Source: Paracidobacterium acidisoli
GTDB taxonomy: Bacteria; Acidobacteriota; Terriglobia; Terriglobales; Acidobacteriaceae
Direction: 5' to 3'
NCBI RefSeq assembly: GCF_003428625.2
Contig: NZ_QVQT02000001.1
Coordinates: 62,001 to 126,000, forward strand
DNA: 64,000 nt
Shown here piece by piece: positions 26,130-34,219 of the stretch. The notes under the pieces were generated by a model. It made no database searches, had not been told where the DNA came from, and was given only the letters and a program-made list of their open reading frames with translations. Each line of letters opens with the position of its first letter. Within the stretch, counting starts at the first letter, position 1. A program made the position numbers and the translations under genes.

Positions 26130-27116
26130 TCAGGCATTGCGGAGCAGCACCACCGATCCGTCGAAATCAAAGCGGAAGTCCATTTCGCTCAGGCCGGCAT
26201 CGGTCATCGTCCGCCGCAGACGCTTGCGATCCTGGGTGTGGAAGAGAAGAAACCCACTGCCGCCGGCGCCGACGAGCTTGCCTCCGGTCGCGCCGCCCTT
26301 CGACAAAGCAAGCTCGTACAGCTCATCGATGCGGTCGCTGCTCATTCCCGAAGATCGTTTGCGCTTGCGCAGCCAGTGCTGATGCATCAGACGGCCAAAC
26401 TCGGCGATGTTTCCCGATTCGAGTACATTGCGCGTCTCTTCGCCCAGAGCGCGCACAAAGTGCAGGCTTTCGATCATCGCGGGATCGCCCGCCTCCGAGC
26501 GCCGCTTCTGCTCATCGAGCAGCGTGGAGGCGCTGCGCGTGTAGCCGACAAAATAGAGCATCAGCGAATCGCGCAGCTCGCGAATCGCCTCCTCGCTCAT
26601 CTGCAGCGGAGAAACGGTCACCTGGTCGTCGGGATGATACTGCTGGCAGAGAAGACCGCCGTAGGCGGCAATGTACTGGTCCTGTTTACCGACGGGCTCG
26701 GCCAGACGATTCATCTCGATCTCGACGGCATCGCGGGCCAGCTTTTCCGCCGTCACGGGCTGCCGCTGATAGGCGCACAGCGCATGCACCACGCCCACGA
26801 GAAATGCGCCGGAGGAGCCGAGTCCGGTACCGGCGGGAACATCGGCAACGCTGACGATCTCGAGCGGACGCGGCGCCTGATGCATCTCCAGCGCCGAGCG
26901 CAGCAGCGGGTGGCGAATCTCCTCGCAGGTTTCGGCGTGCTCGGTTTCGGAATACTTCAGAAAATAGCCGGGAAAGAAGCTGCGGTTGACCGAGATATAG
27001 ACATACTTATTGATCGCCGCGGAGATGACGAAGCCGCCGAACTCCCGGTAATACGATGGAAGGTCCGTGCCGCCCCCTCCGATGGAGATGCGCAGCGGCG
27101 TACGGGTCATGATCAC
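26130..27116 (-). CDS. hddA: D-glycero-alpha-D-manno-heptose 7-phosphate kinase (GHMP family)
   Basis: The 328-residue protein begins RTPLRISIGGGGTDLPSYY, diagnostic of the HddA branch of GHMP kinases. The ATP loop PAGTGLGSSGAF is near residue 95, and GGATGGKLVGAGGSGF near 275 is the third GHMP motif. It phosphorylates heptose 7-phosphate at C1 to the alpha-1,7-bisphosphate. The start forms an ATGA overlap with hddC, the next enzyme-coding gene of the GDP-heptose route; gmhA and gmhB lie about 5 kb away on the same strand. Confidence 0.9.
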   Translation of the reverse strand: MIMTRTPLRISIGGGGTDLPSYYREFGGFVISAAINKYVYISVNRSFFPGYFLKYSETEHAETCEEIRHPLLRSALEMHQAPRPLEIVSVADVPAGTGLGSSGAFLVGVVHALCAYQRQPVTAEKLARDAVEIEMNRLAEPVGKQDQYIAAYGGLLCQQYHPDDQVTVSPLQMSEEAIRELRDSLMLYFVGYTRSASTLLDEQKRRSEAGDPAMIESLHFVRALGEETRNVLESGNIAEFGRLMHQHWLRKRKRSSGMSSDRIDELYELALSKGGATGGKLVGAGGSGFLLFHTQDRKRLRRTMTDAGLSEMDFRFDFDGSVVLLRNA

Positions 27117-27898
27117 GGGAGGACCTCACTGAGGGGCCGCGGCTCCGGCTGGTGCGCCGGCTCAGCCACCAGCGTGCCGGATAACAGACTCTCGGTTTCG
27201 CTCAGCCCGCGAGGAGAGCCGATCTCATAGAACCGCTCCTGCACTTCATAACCGGCCAGTTCCCTGCGGTTCACCAGCTCGGAATACACATCCGCGAGAT
27301 CGAAGGGTTCACACTCCGGCCACGGATCGAAGACCTCGTTGCTCATCGCGCTCAGGCCGTAATCGATGTGCTGCATGGAAGGCGTGCAGTACTTCTTCGC
27401 ATAGCGAAGGATTCTTCCCGAGCTGAACTCGACATTGCTCTTGTCCCAGCGGTGATTATTGCGGTAAAGAGTCATCAGCGCCGGCTTCGAGCAGATACGA
27501 AAGGCATCCCAGACGGGCGCAAGCCACACCGGAAGATAGCTGTCGCCATACATCACGAAGAAGCGCCTCCCCAGCATCGCTTTCGCCTTCATCAGCGCGC
27601 CACCGGTGCCGAGCAGTTCATCTCCGTCGTAGCTGTAGCGGACGCGAAGCCCGAACTGCCGCCCGTCTCCGACGAAGGCCTCGATCTGCTCGCCGAGATG
27701 ACCGCAGCAGATCACGACATTGCGCAGTCCCTGATTTCCCAGCAGGCGAAGCTGATGGGCGATGAAGGGTTCGCCGGCCACCATCAGCATCGATTTCGGC
27801 ACGGATTCGGTCAGCGGCAGCAGCCGTGTTGCCAGGCCGCCGGCCAGCAGAGCGAGCGTGGGCAACACGTCAGTTTTAGTGGAAACGCGTGCGATCAT
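27113..27898 (-). CDS. hddC: Nucleotidyltransferase, probable D-glycero-alpha-D-manno-heptose 1-phosphate guanylyltransferase
   Basis: The 261-residue NTP_transferase protein has the pyrophosphorylase signature LAGGLATRLLPLTESVPKSM (G-G-x-A-T-R-L, with lysine in PKS) near residue 20. GDELLGTGGAL is near 93, and the metal aspartate lies in VMYGDSYLP. It makes an NDP-sugar from sugar 1-phosphate and NTP. Assignment to the heptose pathway rests on the 4-nt overlap with hddA; sequence alone would also allow another sugar nucleotide. The start overlaps the epimerase gene by 23 nt and has GGAG about 10 nt upstream. Confidence 0.82.
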   Translation of the reverse strand: MIARVSTKTDVLPTLALLAGGLATRLLPLTESVPKSMLMVAGEPFIAHQLRLLGNQGLRNVVICCGHLGEQIEAFVGDGRQFGLRVRYSYDGDELLGTGGALMKAKAMLGRRFFVMYGDSYLPVWLAPVWDAFRICSKPALMTLYRNNHRWDKSNVEFSSGRILRYAKKYCTPSMQHIDYGLSAMSNEVFDPWPECEPFDLADVYSELVNRRELAGYEVQERFYEIGSPRGLSETESLLSGTLVAEPAHQPEPRPLSEVLP

Positions 27899-28871
27899 CC
27901 GAGATCAGCTCCTCCAGTGAGCGGCGCATAGCCTGATGGCTGTTCATGTGTGGAATCCAGCCAAGGGACCGGATACGGTCCGCATTGAGCCGAACGATCG
28001 GAACATCACCCTTCCATCCCTGCGAGCCGCCGGTATAGTGCAGCGCGGGCATAGACGGTAACGCGAGGCACTGCGCGGCCAGCGCCGCAATTTCGTTGAC
28101 GGTGATGGCATCGTCGGTGGCGATGTTAAATACCGAAAAACCTTCATGGCTGCGCTCGGCGGCACAGAGTACGGCTTTCACGACATCTGAGGCGTGAATG
28201 TAGTGCTTGCTCTGCTGCCCGTCGCCAAGAATCGTCAGCGACTGCGGGTTCCTCCCCAGACGGCGGATGAAATCGAGACCCACGCCATGCGTCTGACGCG
28301 CGCCGATCACGTTGGCAAAGCGAAAAGCGCAGGCAGTGAGTCCAAACATGGCGCAGTAGCCCGCGATCAGCGCTTCGCCTCCAAGCTTGCTGGCTCCGTA
28401 TGTGGATACCGGAACGAGCGGACCATGATCCTCGTACGCAGCGTTGCTGCCCAGATCGCCGTAAACGCCGCTGCCCGATGCATAGAGCAGACGCCGCACA
28501 CTGCTGCGCCGCATCGCCTCGACGATGTTGCTGGTAAGCTGCGTGCCCTGTTGGAAATCGATCTGCGGCTCAAGCGCGGCGCGCGCGATATCCGGGTTCG
28601 AGGCCAGATGAAGGACCACATCATGCCCGCGCATGGCCTCGGTCAGCGTCTCCAGATCATCGACGCCGCCGCGAACCACGCTCAGGCGCAGGTCGCCTGC
28701 GTGCGCCTCATAGTGCCACTCGCGGCCGGAAGAAAAGTTATCGTAGAGAGTTACCGACCGGGCCAGGTAAGTACCGAGAAGATGATCGGTAAAATGACTG
28801 CCGATAAATCCGGCTCCACCTGCGAGAAACCACTTTTTCGCCCGGATTGTCTCTTCCGTCTGATTTGACAT
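27876..28871 (-). CDS. NAD-dependent nucleotide-sugar epimerase/dehydratase (extended SDR)
   Basis: The ATG at 28871 gives 331 residues. The NAD loop GGAGFIGSHF is at the N terminus, and the SDR catalytic set is seen as S/A-S-G-S-G-V-Y-G and STYGASK (Y-x-x-x-K) near residues 130-155. The substrate region RQTHGVGLDFIRRL and KHYIHASDVVKAV follows the UDP-glucose 4-epimerase-like pattern. It is the first gene of the exopolysaccharide operon and would modify an NDP-sugar, perhaps the GDP-heptose made by its neighbours. That link is inference. Confidence 0.85.
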   Translation of the reverse strand: MSNQTEETIRAKKWFLAGGAGFIGSHFTDHLLGTYLARSVTLYDNFSSGREWHYEAHAGDLRLSVVRGGVDDLETLTEAMRGHDVVLHLASNPDIARAALEPQIDFQQGTQLTSNIVEAMRRSSVRRLLYASGSGVYGDLGSNAAYEDHGPLVPVSTYGASKLGGEALIAGYCAMFGLTACAFRFANVIGARQTHGVGLDFIRRLGRNPQSLTILGDGQQSKHYIHASDVVKAVLCAAERSHEGFSVFNIATDDAITVNEIAALAAQCLALPSMPALHYTGGSQGWKGDVPIVRLNADRIRSLGWIPHMNSHQAMRRSLEELISDDRTRFH

Positions 28872-29162
28872 TGGCAGTAAGTCCTGCAGGCACGGCTCGC
28901 CGGTCACCCCGATCCCCTCCTGATGCAGGTTTCTCGCGGCTTCCCCTCATCTGGTCCGGTAACCCGGAACGATGATTTTTCTAATTACTGAATTTGTTAT
29001 TTTGAGTGACCTTATCAAACGGCCTGTAGCAGAGCAAATTACCTAAGTTATAGACCGGAACTATTCCTCTTCACGGATTCACGATCCGCATTTGATATAA
29101 GTTGCAAAACCATCTTTCAGATTATTTATGCGCAGCTACAGGTTTATCCGGATGCTCTGTAT
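28872..29162. promoter_or_regulatory. Divergent intergenic region between the two arms of the exopolysaccharide locus
   Basis: This 291-nt gap is strikingly AT-rich at 28970-29130 compared with its surroundings. It separates the minus-strand operon from the plus-strand GT2 gene, so it should hold both promoters. A weak plus-strand pair (TTGCAA at 29102, TATTTA-like text near 29123) is visible, and no clear minus-strand pair. The small dyad TCCGG/CCGGA lies near 28957. Confidence 0.45.
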
Positions 29163-30140
29163 ATGACTCAGGACAGACTGATTACAGTTGGCGTACCAGT
29201 CTATAACGCAATGCCGTGGCTGCCCGAATCGCTGGACAGCATCCTCTCTCAGACCTTCCACGACTTTGACCTTCTGGTTATTGTTGACGGCGCCACCGAT
29301 GACAGCCTGGACTATCTCGAATCCATCGATGACTCCCGTCTGCGCATACTCACTCAGGAAAACTCCGGCGTGGCGCAAACACTGAACCGGATGCTGCACG
29401 AAGCCCGCACGCCCTGGCTGGTTCGCCACGATGCCGACGATGTATCGTACCCGCTGCGTCTTGCACGGATCGCCGAAGCTATTGAGCAGCATCCCGATGC
29501 CGGTATGTTTTACTCTTTCGCCGACTACTATCCGGTTCACGCGAGCGCCGGAAGATTCCGCTGCTCGCGAGGCCCGGCAGCGTCTTTGCGCAGCATGGCG
29601 GAGCGCGGCTATGTGCCCTCGATCTGCCATCCATCGGCCGCGCTGCATATCGAAAAGACGCTGCGCATCGGCGGATACCGGCTCGACCTGCCGGCGGAGG
29701 ATGCCGATCTCTGGTGGCGCATGGCGCTCGCCTGGGATATTCACTGCATTCCCGAGCCGCTGGTAGGGTTTCGCCACAACGGAGCCAGCGTCAGCACGCG
29801 CCGCTTCCATATGCAGGAAACAGCAGGACTGTATGTGCAGTACCTTCTTCTCTCTCACTTATGGAATCTGGTTCCGCAATCCTTCTGCATCGTTGAAAAA
29901 GAGCTGGAAAAGCTGGCTGACCCGGCACAGCGCAGCGCGAAGTATCTGCTGCGCTCGATGAATCTGCGGCTGTCGGAGCGGCAGCCGCTGCGGGCCGCCG
30001 CAGCATTTCTGAAAGCCCTTGCCGCCTCGCCTTCCTATGTTGCCGGAAGGGTGCGCGACGAAATCTTCCCCGGAACGATCGTGAATGGAATCTCCCCCGA
30101 GCTATTCCTTCAGCGAAAGGACATTTTATGGGCCGATTGA
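29163..30140 (+). CDS. Glycosyltransferase family 2 (GT-A fold)
   Basis: The 325-residue protein begins with the GT2 N terminus LITVGVPVYNAMPWLPESLDSILSQTF. It has the nucleotide-binding aspartates IVDGATDDS near 40 and the metal motif VRHDADDVS (D-x-D region) near 92. The later PAEDADLWWRMAL is the acceptor/catalytic E-D signature. It should add a sugar to the lipid-linked repeat unit. It opens the plus-strand arm of the locus and overlaps the following wecG-like gene by 13 nt. Confidence 0.9.
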   Translation: MTQDRLITVGVPVYNAMPWLPESLDSILSQTFHDFDLLVIVDGATDDSLDYLESIDDSRLRILTQENSGVAQTLNRMLHEARTPWLVRHDADDVSYPLRLARIAEAIEQHPDAGMFYSFADYYPVHASAGRFRCSRGPAASLRSMAERGYVPSICHPSAALHIEKTLRIGGYRLDLPAEDADLWWRMALAWDIHCIPEPLVGFRHNGASVSTRRFHMQETAGLYVQYLLLSHLWNLVPQSFCIVEKELEKLADPAQRSAKYLLRSMNLRLSERQPLRAAAAFLKALAASPSYVAGRVRDEIFPGTIVNGISPELFLQRKDILWAD

Positions 30141-31012
30141 TCGCAGGAGAACGCCGCACGGATGTGGCACAAAACACCGGGTCGAAGCCGGCAATGCACC
30201 GCGCGGCCAAGCCGGTGGAATTTCGGATGGATCACGTCTATGTGGACCGGATGCCGATGAACGACGCAGCCGGCTGGGTGGTGGCAGGCATCCGGCAACG
30301 CGCAGAGCAGCCTCTGCTCATCGTTGGACCGAATGCGCAGATCGTCACGCTGGCGGAGCAGAACAGGCGCTTTGCGTCGGCTCTGCAGGCAGCCGATTTA
30401 TCGGTTGCCGACGGGGTCTCGGTCGTATGGGCATCGCGGCTGCTGGGCAAGCCGGTTCCGGAGCGCGTGACGGGCGGCGATCTGATGGAGCGCCTGTGCG
30501 CGGAAGCAGCCGCACATGGCTTCACGGTCTTCTTCCTGGGCGGCCTTCCGGAGGCGGCGGAAAAAGCCGCGGCAACGCTCACCCGGCGTTATCCCGGCCT
30601 GAAGATTGCCGGAACGTACTGCCCTCCTCTCGGATTCGAGGCCGATCCGGAAGAGGTCGCAAAGATACGCGAGCAGATTACGCAGGCAGCGCCCGATCTG
30701 TTGTGCGTCGCCTTCGGCGCTCCCCGGCAGGAGATATGGATGCACGAGCACTGCCCCTCTCTGCCGATCCGCGCAGCCATTGCCGTCGGCGCGGCACTCG
30801 ACACACAGGCCGGGCTGCGGCATCGCGCCCCGGCGTGGACCCATCGCCTTGGGGTGGAGTGGCTCTACCGCCTGCTGCGCGAGCCACGGCGCCTGTGGCG
30901 CAGATATCTGATCGGCAACACCCATTTCATCTGGCTCGTTTTCCGCCTGTGGATACGGCAGCAGATGCCGGTCGAGCCTCTTCCCTCTCCCGGAGCCGCA
31001 GGGCCGGATTAA
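30128..31012 (+). CDS. WecG/TagA/CpsF family glycosyltransferase (GT26)
   Basis: The 294-residue protein starts at ATG 30128 with AAAGGA 8 nt upstream. The family motifs are complete: GPNAQIVTLAEQN, LSVADGVSVVWASRLLG (the catalytic D in ADG), ERVTGGDLMERL, FFLGG and LLCVAFGAPRQEIWM. The end IGNTHFIW is also typical. GT26 enzymes add ManNAc-type or other sugars to undecaprenyl-PP-linked acceptors at the membrane. The first 33 residues are an N-terminal extension over typical family members. Confidence 0.92.
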   Translation: MGRLIAGERRTDVAQNTGSKPAMHRAAKPVEFRMDHVYVDRMPMNDAAGWVVAGIRQRAEQPLLIVGPNAQIVTLAEQNRRFASALQAADLSVADGVSVVWASRLLGKPVPERVTGGDLMERLCAEAAAHGFTVFFLGGLPEAAEKAAATLTRRYPGLKIAGTYCPPLGFEADPEEVAKIREQITQAAPDLLCVAFGAPRQEIWMHEHCPSLPIRAAIAVGAALDTQAGLRHRAPAWTHRLGVEWLYRLLREPRRLWRRYLIGNTHFIWLVFRLWIRQQMPVEPLPSPGAAGPD

Positions 31013-31064
31013 CCGCAGGATCGGCAGGGCAAACGGCAGCACAGAAGTGCTTTGAGGAGCAGCG

Positions 31065-31805
31065 ATGCCACGAATCGAAGATCTTACTGTGAAACTCTTC
31101 AGCGACGGCGCAGATATGCAGAGCATCCTTCGCCTGAGCGCAAACCCATGGATTCGCGGGTTCACGACAAATCCCACGCTGATGCGAAAGGCCGGCGTGG
31201 CCGACTACGAAAACTTCGGCCGTGCCCTTCTGCGCGCTATTCCCGACCGGCCGGTCTCGCTCGAAGTCTTTGCCGACGATGAAGACGAGATGGAGGATCA
31301 GGCGCTGACCATCGCAGGCTGGGGGCCGAACGTCAATATAAAGATTCCGATCACCAACCGGCAGGGCATCTTTCCGGAGCGGCTCATCCGGCGTCTGTCT
31401 TCCGCGGGCGTCACGCTGAATATCACCGCGATTCTCACGCTCGATCAGGTAAAGCGAACAGTGGACGCACTCGCTCCTTCATCTCCGGCCATCGTGTCGG
31501 TCTTCGCGGGCCGCATCGCCGATACGGGCATCGATCCCGTCCCGGTGATGCGCGCCGCGCGCGAGCTTCTCAGCCTGCACCCTGGAGCGGAGCTGCTCTG
31601 GGCCAGCCCGCGCGAGCTGCTGAACGTCTTTCAGGCCAATGACGCGGGCTGCCACATCATCACGGTCCCGTCGGAGATGCTGCAGAAGCTCTCGCTGATC
31701 GGAAAAGATCTGACCGCTTATTCGCTGGAGACCGTAGACATGTTCTATCAGGATGCGCGGGCGGCGGAGTACCGGATCAGGTCAGCGGTCATGCAGCCTG
31801 TCTGA
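31065..31805 (+). CDS. Transaldolase family protein (small TalC/Fsa-like form)
   Basis: The 246-residue protein has the class I aldolase layout: FSDGADMQSIL and GFTTNPTLMRKAG at the start, SLEVFAD near 65, Schiff-base lysine in NVNIKIPI near residue 95, and VSVFAGRIADTG later. A GAGGAGC site precedes the ATG. In the exopolysaccharide locus it could produce sedoheptulose 7-phosphate from fructose 6-phosphate and erythrose 4-phosphate, the substrate of gmhA. Its 3' end overlaps the convergent gmhB 3' end by 24 nt. Confidence 0.88.
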   Translation: MPRIEDLTVKLFSDGADMQSILRLSANPWIRGFTTNPTLMRKAGVADYENFGRALLRAIPDRPVSLEVFADDEDEMEDQALTIAGWGPNVNIKIPITNRQGIFPERLIRRLSSAGVTLNITAILTLDQVKRTVDALAPSSPAIVSVFAGRIADTGIDPVPVMRAARELLSLHPGAELLWASPRELLNVFQANDAGCHIITVPSEMLQKLSLIGKDLTAYSLETVDMFYQDARAAEYRIRSAVMQPV

Positions 31806-32426
31806 CGGCGCACGCTGCGGCATGACCGGCTCCATGCCGGCGAGAAGATACATGGCGGCCTCGGCGAGACCGGATGCGATGAAGCCGGCATTTGGATCGG
31901 TCACCGGCTGCTGTGTAAGCTCATCGGCGATGCGAATGGTGCCGACACCAGCCGCCCGGCCGCACTCTGTATCGGTGGAACGGTCGCCAATCATCCAGGA
32001 GTTTGCGAGATCGAGATGAAACTCCCGCTGCGCGCGAAGAATCGATGCCGGAGAAGGCTTTCGGCACGCGCAGTTTCCGCTGTAGCCAGGTACAATTCCG
32101 CGGGGATGGTGCAGGCAGTAATAGAAGGCGGAGAAAGCGATCTTTCCCGCGTCTAACTCCAGCTTCAGACGAAGGTGAATCTTCTGCAGGGTATGCAGGT
32201 CTGACTTACCCAGAGCATAGTTTGGCTGATTCGAGACAAGAAACAGAAGATATCCGGCCCTTTGTAGTCTCTGCATCGCTTCGACTGCATTTTCCACGAG
32301 ATGAAAGTCGGCTATGGTTCGTGGCGACTCGAATCTTCCCGTATCCGGATAGAGAATATTCCGGTTGATCACGCCATCGCGGTCGAGAAAGATTCCGCGC
32401 CGTGCTGTTATGCGGTCGATTCCCAT
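31782..32426 (-). CDS. gmhB: D-glycero-D-manno-heptose 1,7-bisphosphate 7-phosphatase (HAD family)
   Basis: The ATG at 32426 gives 214 residues and begins GIFLDRDGVINRN, the HAD nucleophile motif (D-x-D) of the GmhB/HisB-N branch. Motif II is LVSNQPN. The zinc-binding loop is CLHHPRG then CACRKP, a GmhB hallmark. Motif IV is MIGDRSTD. It removes the 7-phosphate of heptose 1,7-bisphosphate. The start overlaps the gmhA 3' end by 19 nt and its 3' end overlaps the convergent transaldolase gene. The longer open frame up to 32750 is antisense-like text inside gmhA. Confidence 0.92.
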   Translation of the reverse strand: MGIDRITARRGIFLDRDGVINRNILYPDTGRFESPRTIADFHLVENAVEAMQRLQRAGYLLFLVSNQPNYALGKSDLHTLQKIHLRLKLELDAGKIAFSAFYYCLHHPRGIVPGYSGNCACRKPSPASILRAQREFHLDLANSWMIGDRSTDTECGRAAGVGTIRIADELTQQPVTDPNAGFIASGLAEAAMYLLAGMEPVMPQRAPSDRLHDR

Positions 32427-33010
32427 TTCATCTCGTTCTGTTTCAGGCCGGGATGAGAGACGATCAGATGCCAGACGACGGCCTGAAACTCTTCCGTATG
32501 CGGGGTCACAGTCTCCGGAGAAAGCGTTGGAATCACGATGCAGGCGTCGGCAACCTGTGCCGTGTATCCGCCATCGCGGCCTACGACTCCCAGCACACGG
32601 GCCCCCACCTGCTGCGCAAGGCGAAGGCTGGCGACCAGGTTCACGCTGATATTTCTCTCGATATTGCCGCCGCCGACGGAAAAGACGAAGAGCATATCTT
32701 TCGCGCCGAGCCGGCTGGTACGCAGCCAGTTCGCGTAGCTGGACTCCCACCCGTCATCGTTGATGCGCGCGGTCAGCTCTGAGACGTTATCGGTGGGTGC
32801 GTAGCATTCGATGCCCGCAATCTTGCGGAAGTCGTTGACCGCGTGGCCGGCGTGCCCTGCGCCTCCGCCGACCCCCAGAAAGAAGACGCGTCCACCCTGA
32901 CGGCGCGTTTCGACGAGAAGATGAACCATGCGATCCACGCACGATCCGTCCATGGAACGCGCGATGGTCTGCACTTCGGCAAGATAGCTTGCTGTATACC
33001 CACTGGTCAT
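32408..33010 (-). CDS. gmhA: Sedoheptulose 7-phosphate isomerase GmhA-like (SIS domain)
   Basis: The ATG at 33010 (GGAGAG upstream, ATGA overlap with the GT2 gene) gives 200 residues. The SIS phosphosugar-binding pattern is present: VFFLGVGGGAGHAGHAVNDF near 45, LFVFSVGGGN near 110 and GVVGRDGG near 145. The metal/catalytic residues of GmhA (E and H in the N-terminal helix and in PHTEEFQAVVWH) are present in likely positions. It converts sedoheptulose 7-phosphate to D-glycero-D-manno-heptose 7-phosphate, the first committed step of ADP- or GDP-heptose synthesis. Confidence 0.88.
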   Translation of the reverse strand: MTSGYTASYLAEVQTIARSMDGSCVDRMVHLLVETRRQGGRVFFLGVGGGAGHAGHAVNDFRKIAGIECYAPTDNVSELTARINDDGWESSYANWLRTSRLGAKDMLFVFSVGGGNIERNISVNLVASLRLAQQVGARVLGVVGRDGGYTAQVADACIVIPTLSPETVTPHTEEFQAVVWHLIVSHPGLKQNEMKWESTA

Positions 33011-34077
33011 CGAAGGCTGCTCTCCTGCAGGCTGGCGCGGTTCTGCATCCGGCCTGAACTTCTGCGCGCGCGGATCATCCCCCGAGAGCTCTGCCCGGCT
33101 GCGCCGCGGCTGGACGTTCGGATGCGGTCTCTGAGCGATTGCCGGAGTGTGACCGGCACCCAGGCAAAGATGAGGAAGTGCAGCGCAGCATTCCAGGTGG
33201 GGCGCCCCTCCAGCAGAAAGGCGCGCAGCAGGAGAAGCTTTTCTCTGAGCGTGGCTCCGCTTTGCGCCGCGCGCCACACGCACTGGATCGCAATGAACCA
33301 GGAGAATGCCCGGGGCGAAAGATACTGGCGCACTTCTCTCGCCCACTGCAGAGAGAATCTCCAGTCGGGTGTGCGGCCCACGCTGTCACGGCCGTCTTCA
33401 ATGCGGCAGAGCGCGAGCGGCTCGGAGAGCATGTGAATGCGAACGCCTTTGCGGGCCGCCGCGCGCAGGACCCAGTCCCAGTCCTGATGCATGCGCAGGC
33501 CGGCGCGAAACGGCACGGCAAGCAGCAGCTCGCGCGGCATGAGCAGGGTCGAAGTCTGCAGGATGCCTCCGCCCCCTGTAAGCCCGTCGCGGCTATAAAG
33601 ATAGTCACCCACGGCCTGGTTTTCCCGGTAAAGCACACGCGGCACGGGGAAGCTGACGCGAGGAGAGCTGGCGATGAAGCGCGAAGAGAGAACCGGATAA
33701 TCCTCCTGCAGGTACAGAGCGCGGTGCATCTGGCGGCTGAGCTTCGCGGGAAGCCATTCATCGTCGTCGTCGAGAAAGGCGATCCATACGCCCCGAGCCG
33801 CGCGAACGCCGATGTTGCGCGCCTCCGACCCGCCCGCCGGGACCGGCAGATCGATGATGCGCACGCGTGGATCGTCAATCGCACGAAGATGGCCGCTTGT
33901 CTCCGGATCGCAGCCGTCGACGACGACGATGACCTCGAGGTTCGGCCAGCTCTGGCGCAGCACGCTGCCCACCGCCTGCATCAGCAGCGCAGGCCGGTTT
34001 CGTGTGGGAATGACGGCACTGACCAGAGGGGTATCCACAGCGGCAGAAGGCACAGGCATCTCCGCACTCTCGCTCAT
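33007..34077 (-). CDS. Glycosyltransferase family 2 (GT-A fold)
   Basis: The 356-residue protein has the GT2 start VSAVIPTRNRPALLMQAVGS, an aspartate in VVDGCDPETSG and the metal motif AFLDDDDEWLP near residue 105. The acceptor-site text MHQDWDWVLRAAAR is near 195. It is most likely a repeat-unit or heptosyl transferase of the exopolysaccharide locus. It is first in the minus-strand trio with gmhA and gmhB (4-nt overlap with gmhA). The C-terminal 60 residues are basic and low in defined motifs. Confidence 0.88.
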   Translation of the reverse strand: MSESAEMPVPSAAVDTPLVSAVIPTRNRPALLMQAVGSVLRQSWPNLEVIVVVDGCDPETSGHLRAIDDPRVRIIDLPVPAGGSEARNIGVRAARGVWIAFLDDDDEWLPAKLSRQMHRALYLQEDYPVLSSRFIASSPRVSFPVPRVLYRENQAVGDYLYSRDGLTGGGGILQTSTLLMPRELLLAVPFRAGLRMHQDWDWVLRAAARKGVRIHMLSEPLALCRIEDGRDSVGRTPDWRFSLQWAREVRQYLSPRAFSWFIAIQCVWRAAQSGATLREKLLLLRAFLLEGRPTWNAALHFLIFAWVPVTLRQSLRDRIRTSSRGAAGQSSRGMIRARRSSGRMQNRASLQESSLR

Positions 34078-34219
34078 CTTCAGAATTGGGGTAAGGTTTT
34101 TTCAGCATATCCCGGAGCCTCGGAGCGGAGCGGCGTTCTTTTGCCCGTGTCGAGACTTTGGTAATGTACTCGGGACGCGCTGTTACGGCGCATGCCGCTC
34201 CGTATCACGCGCAGATTCT

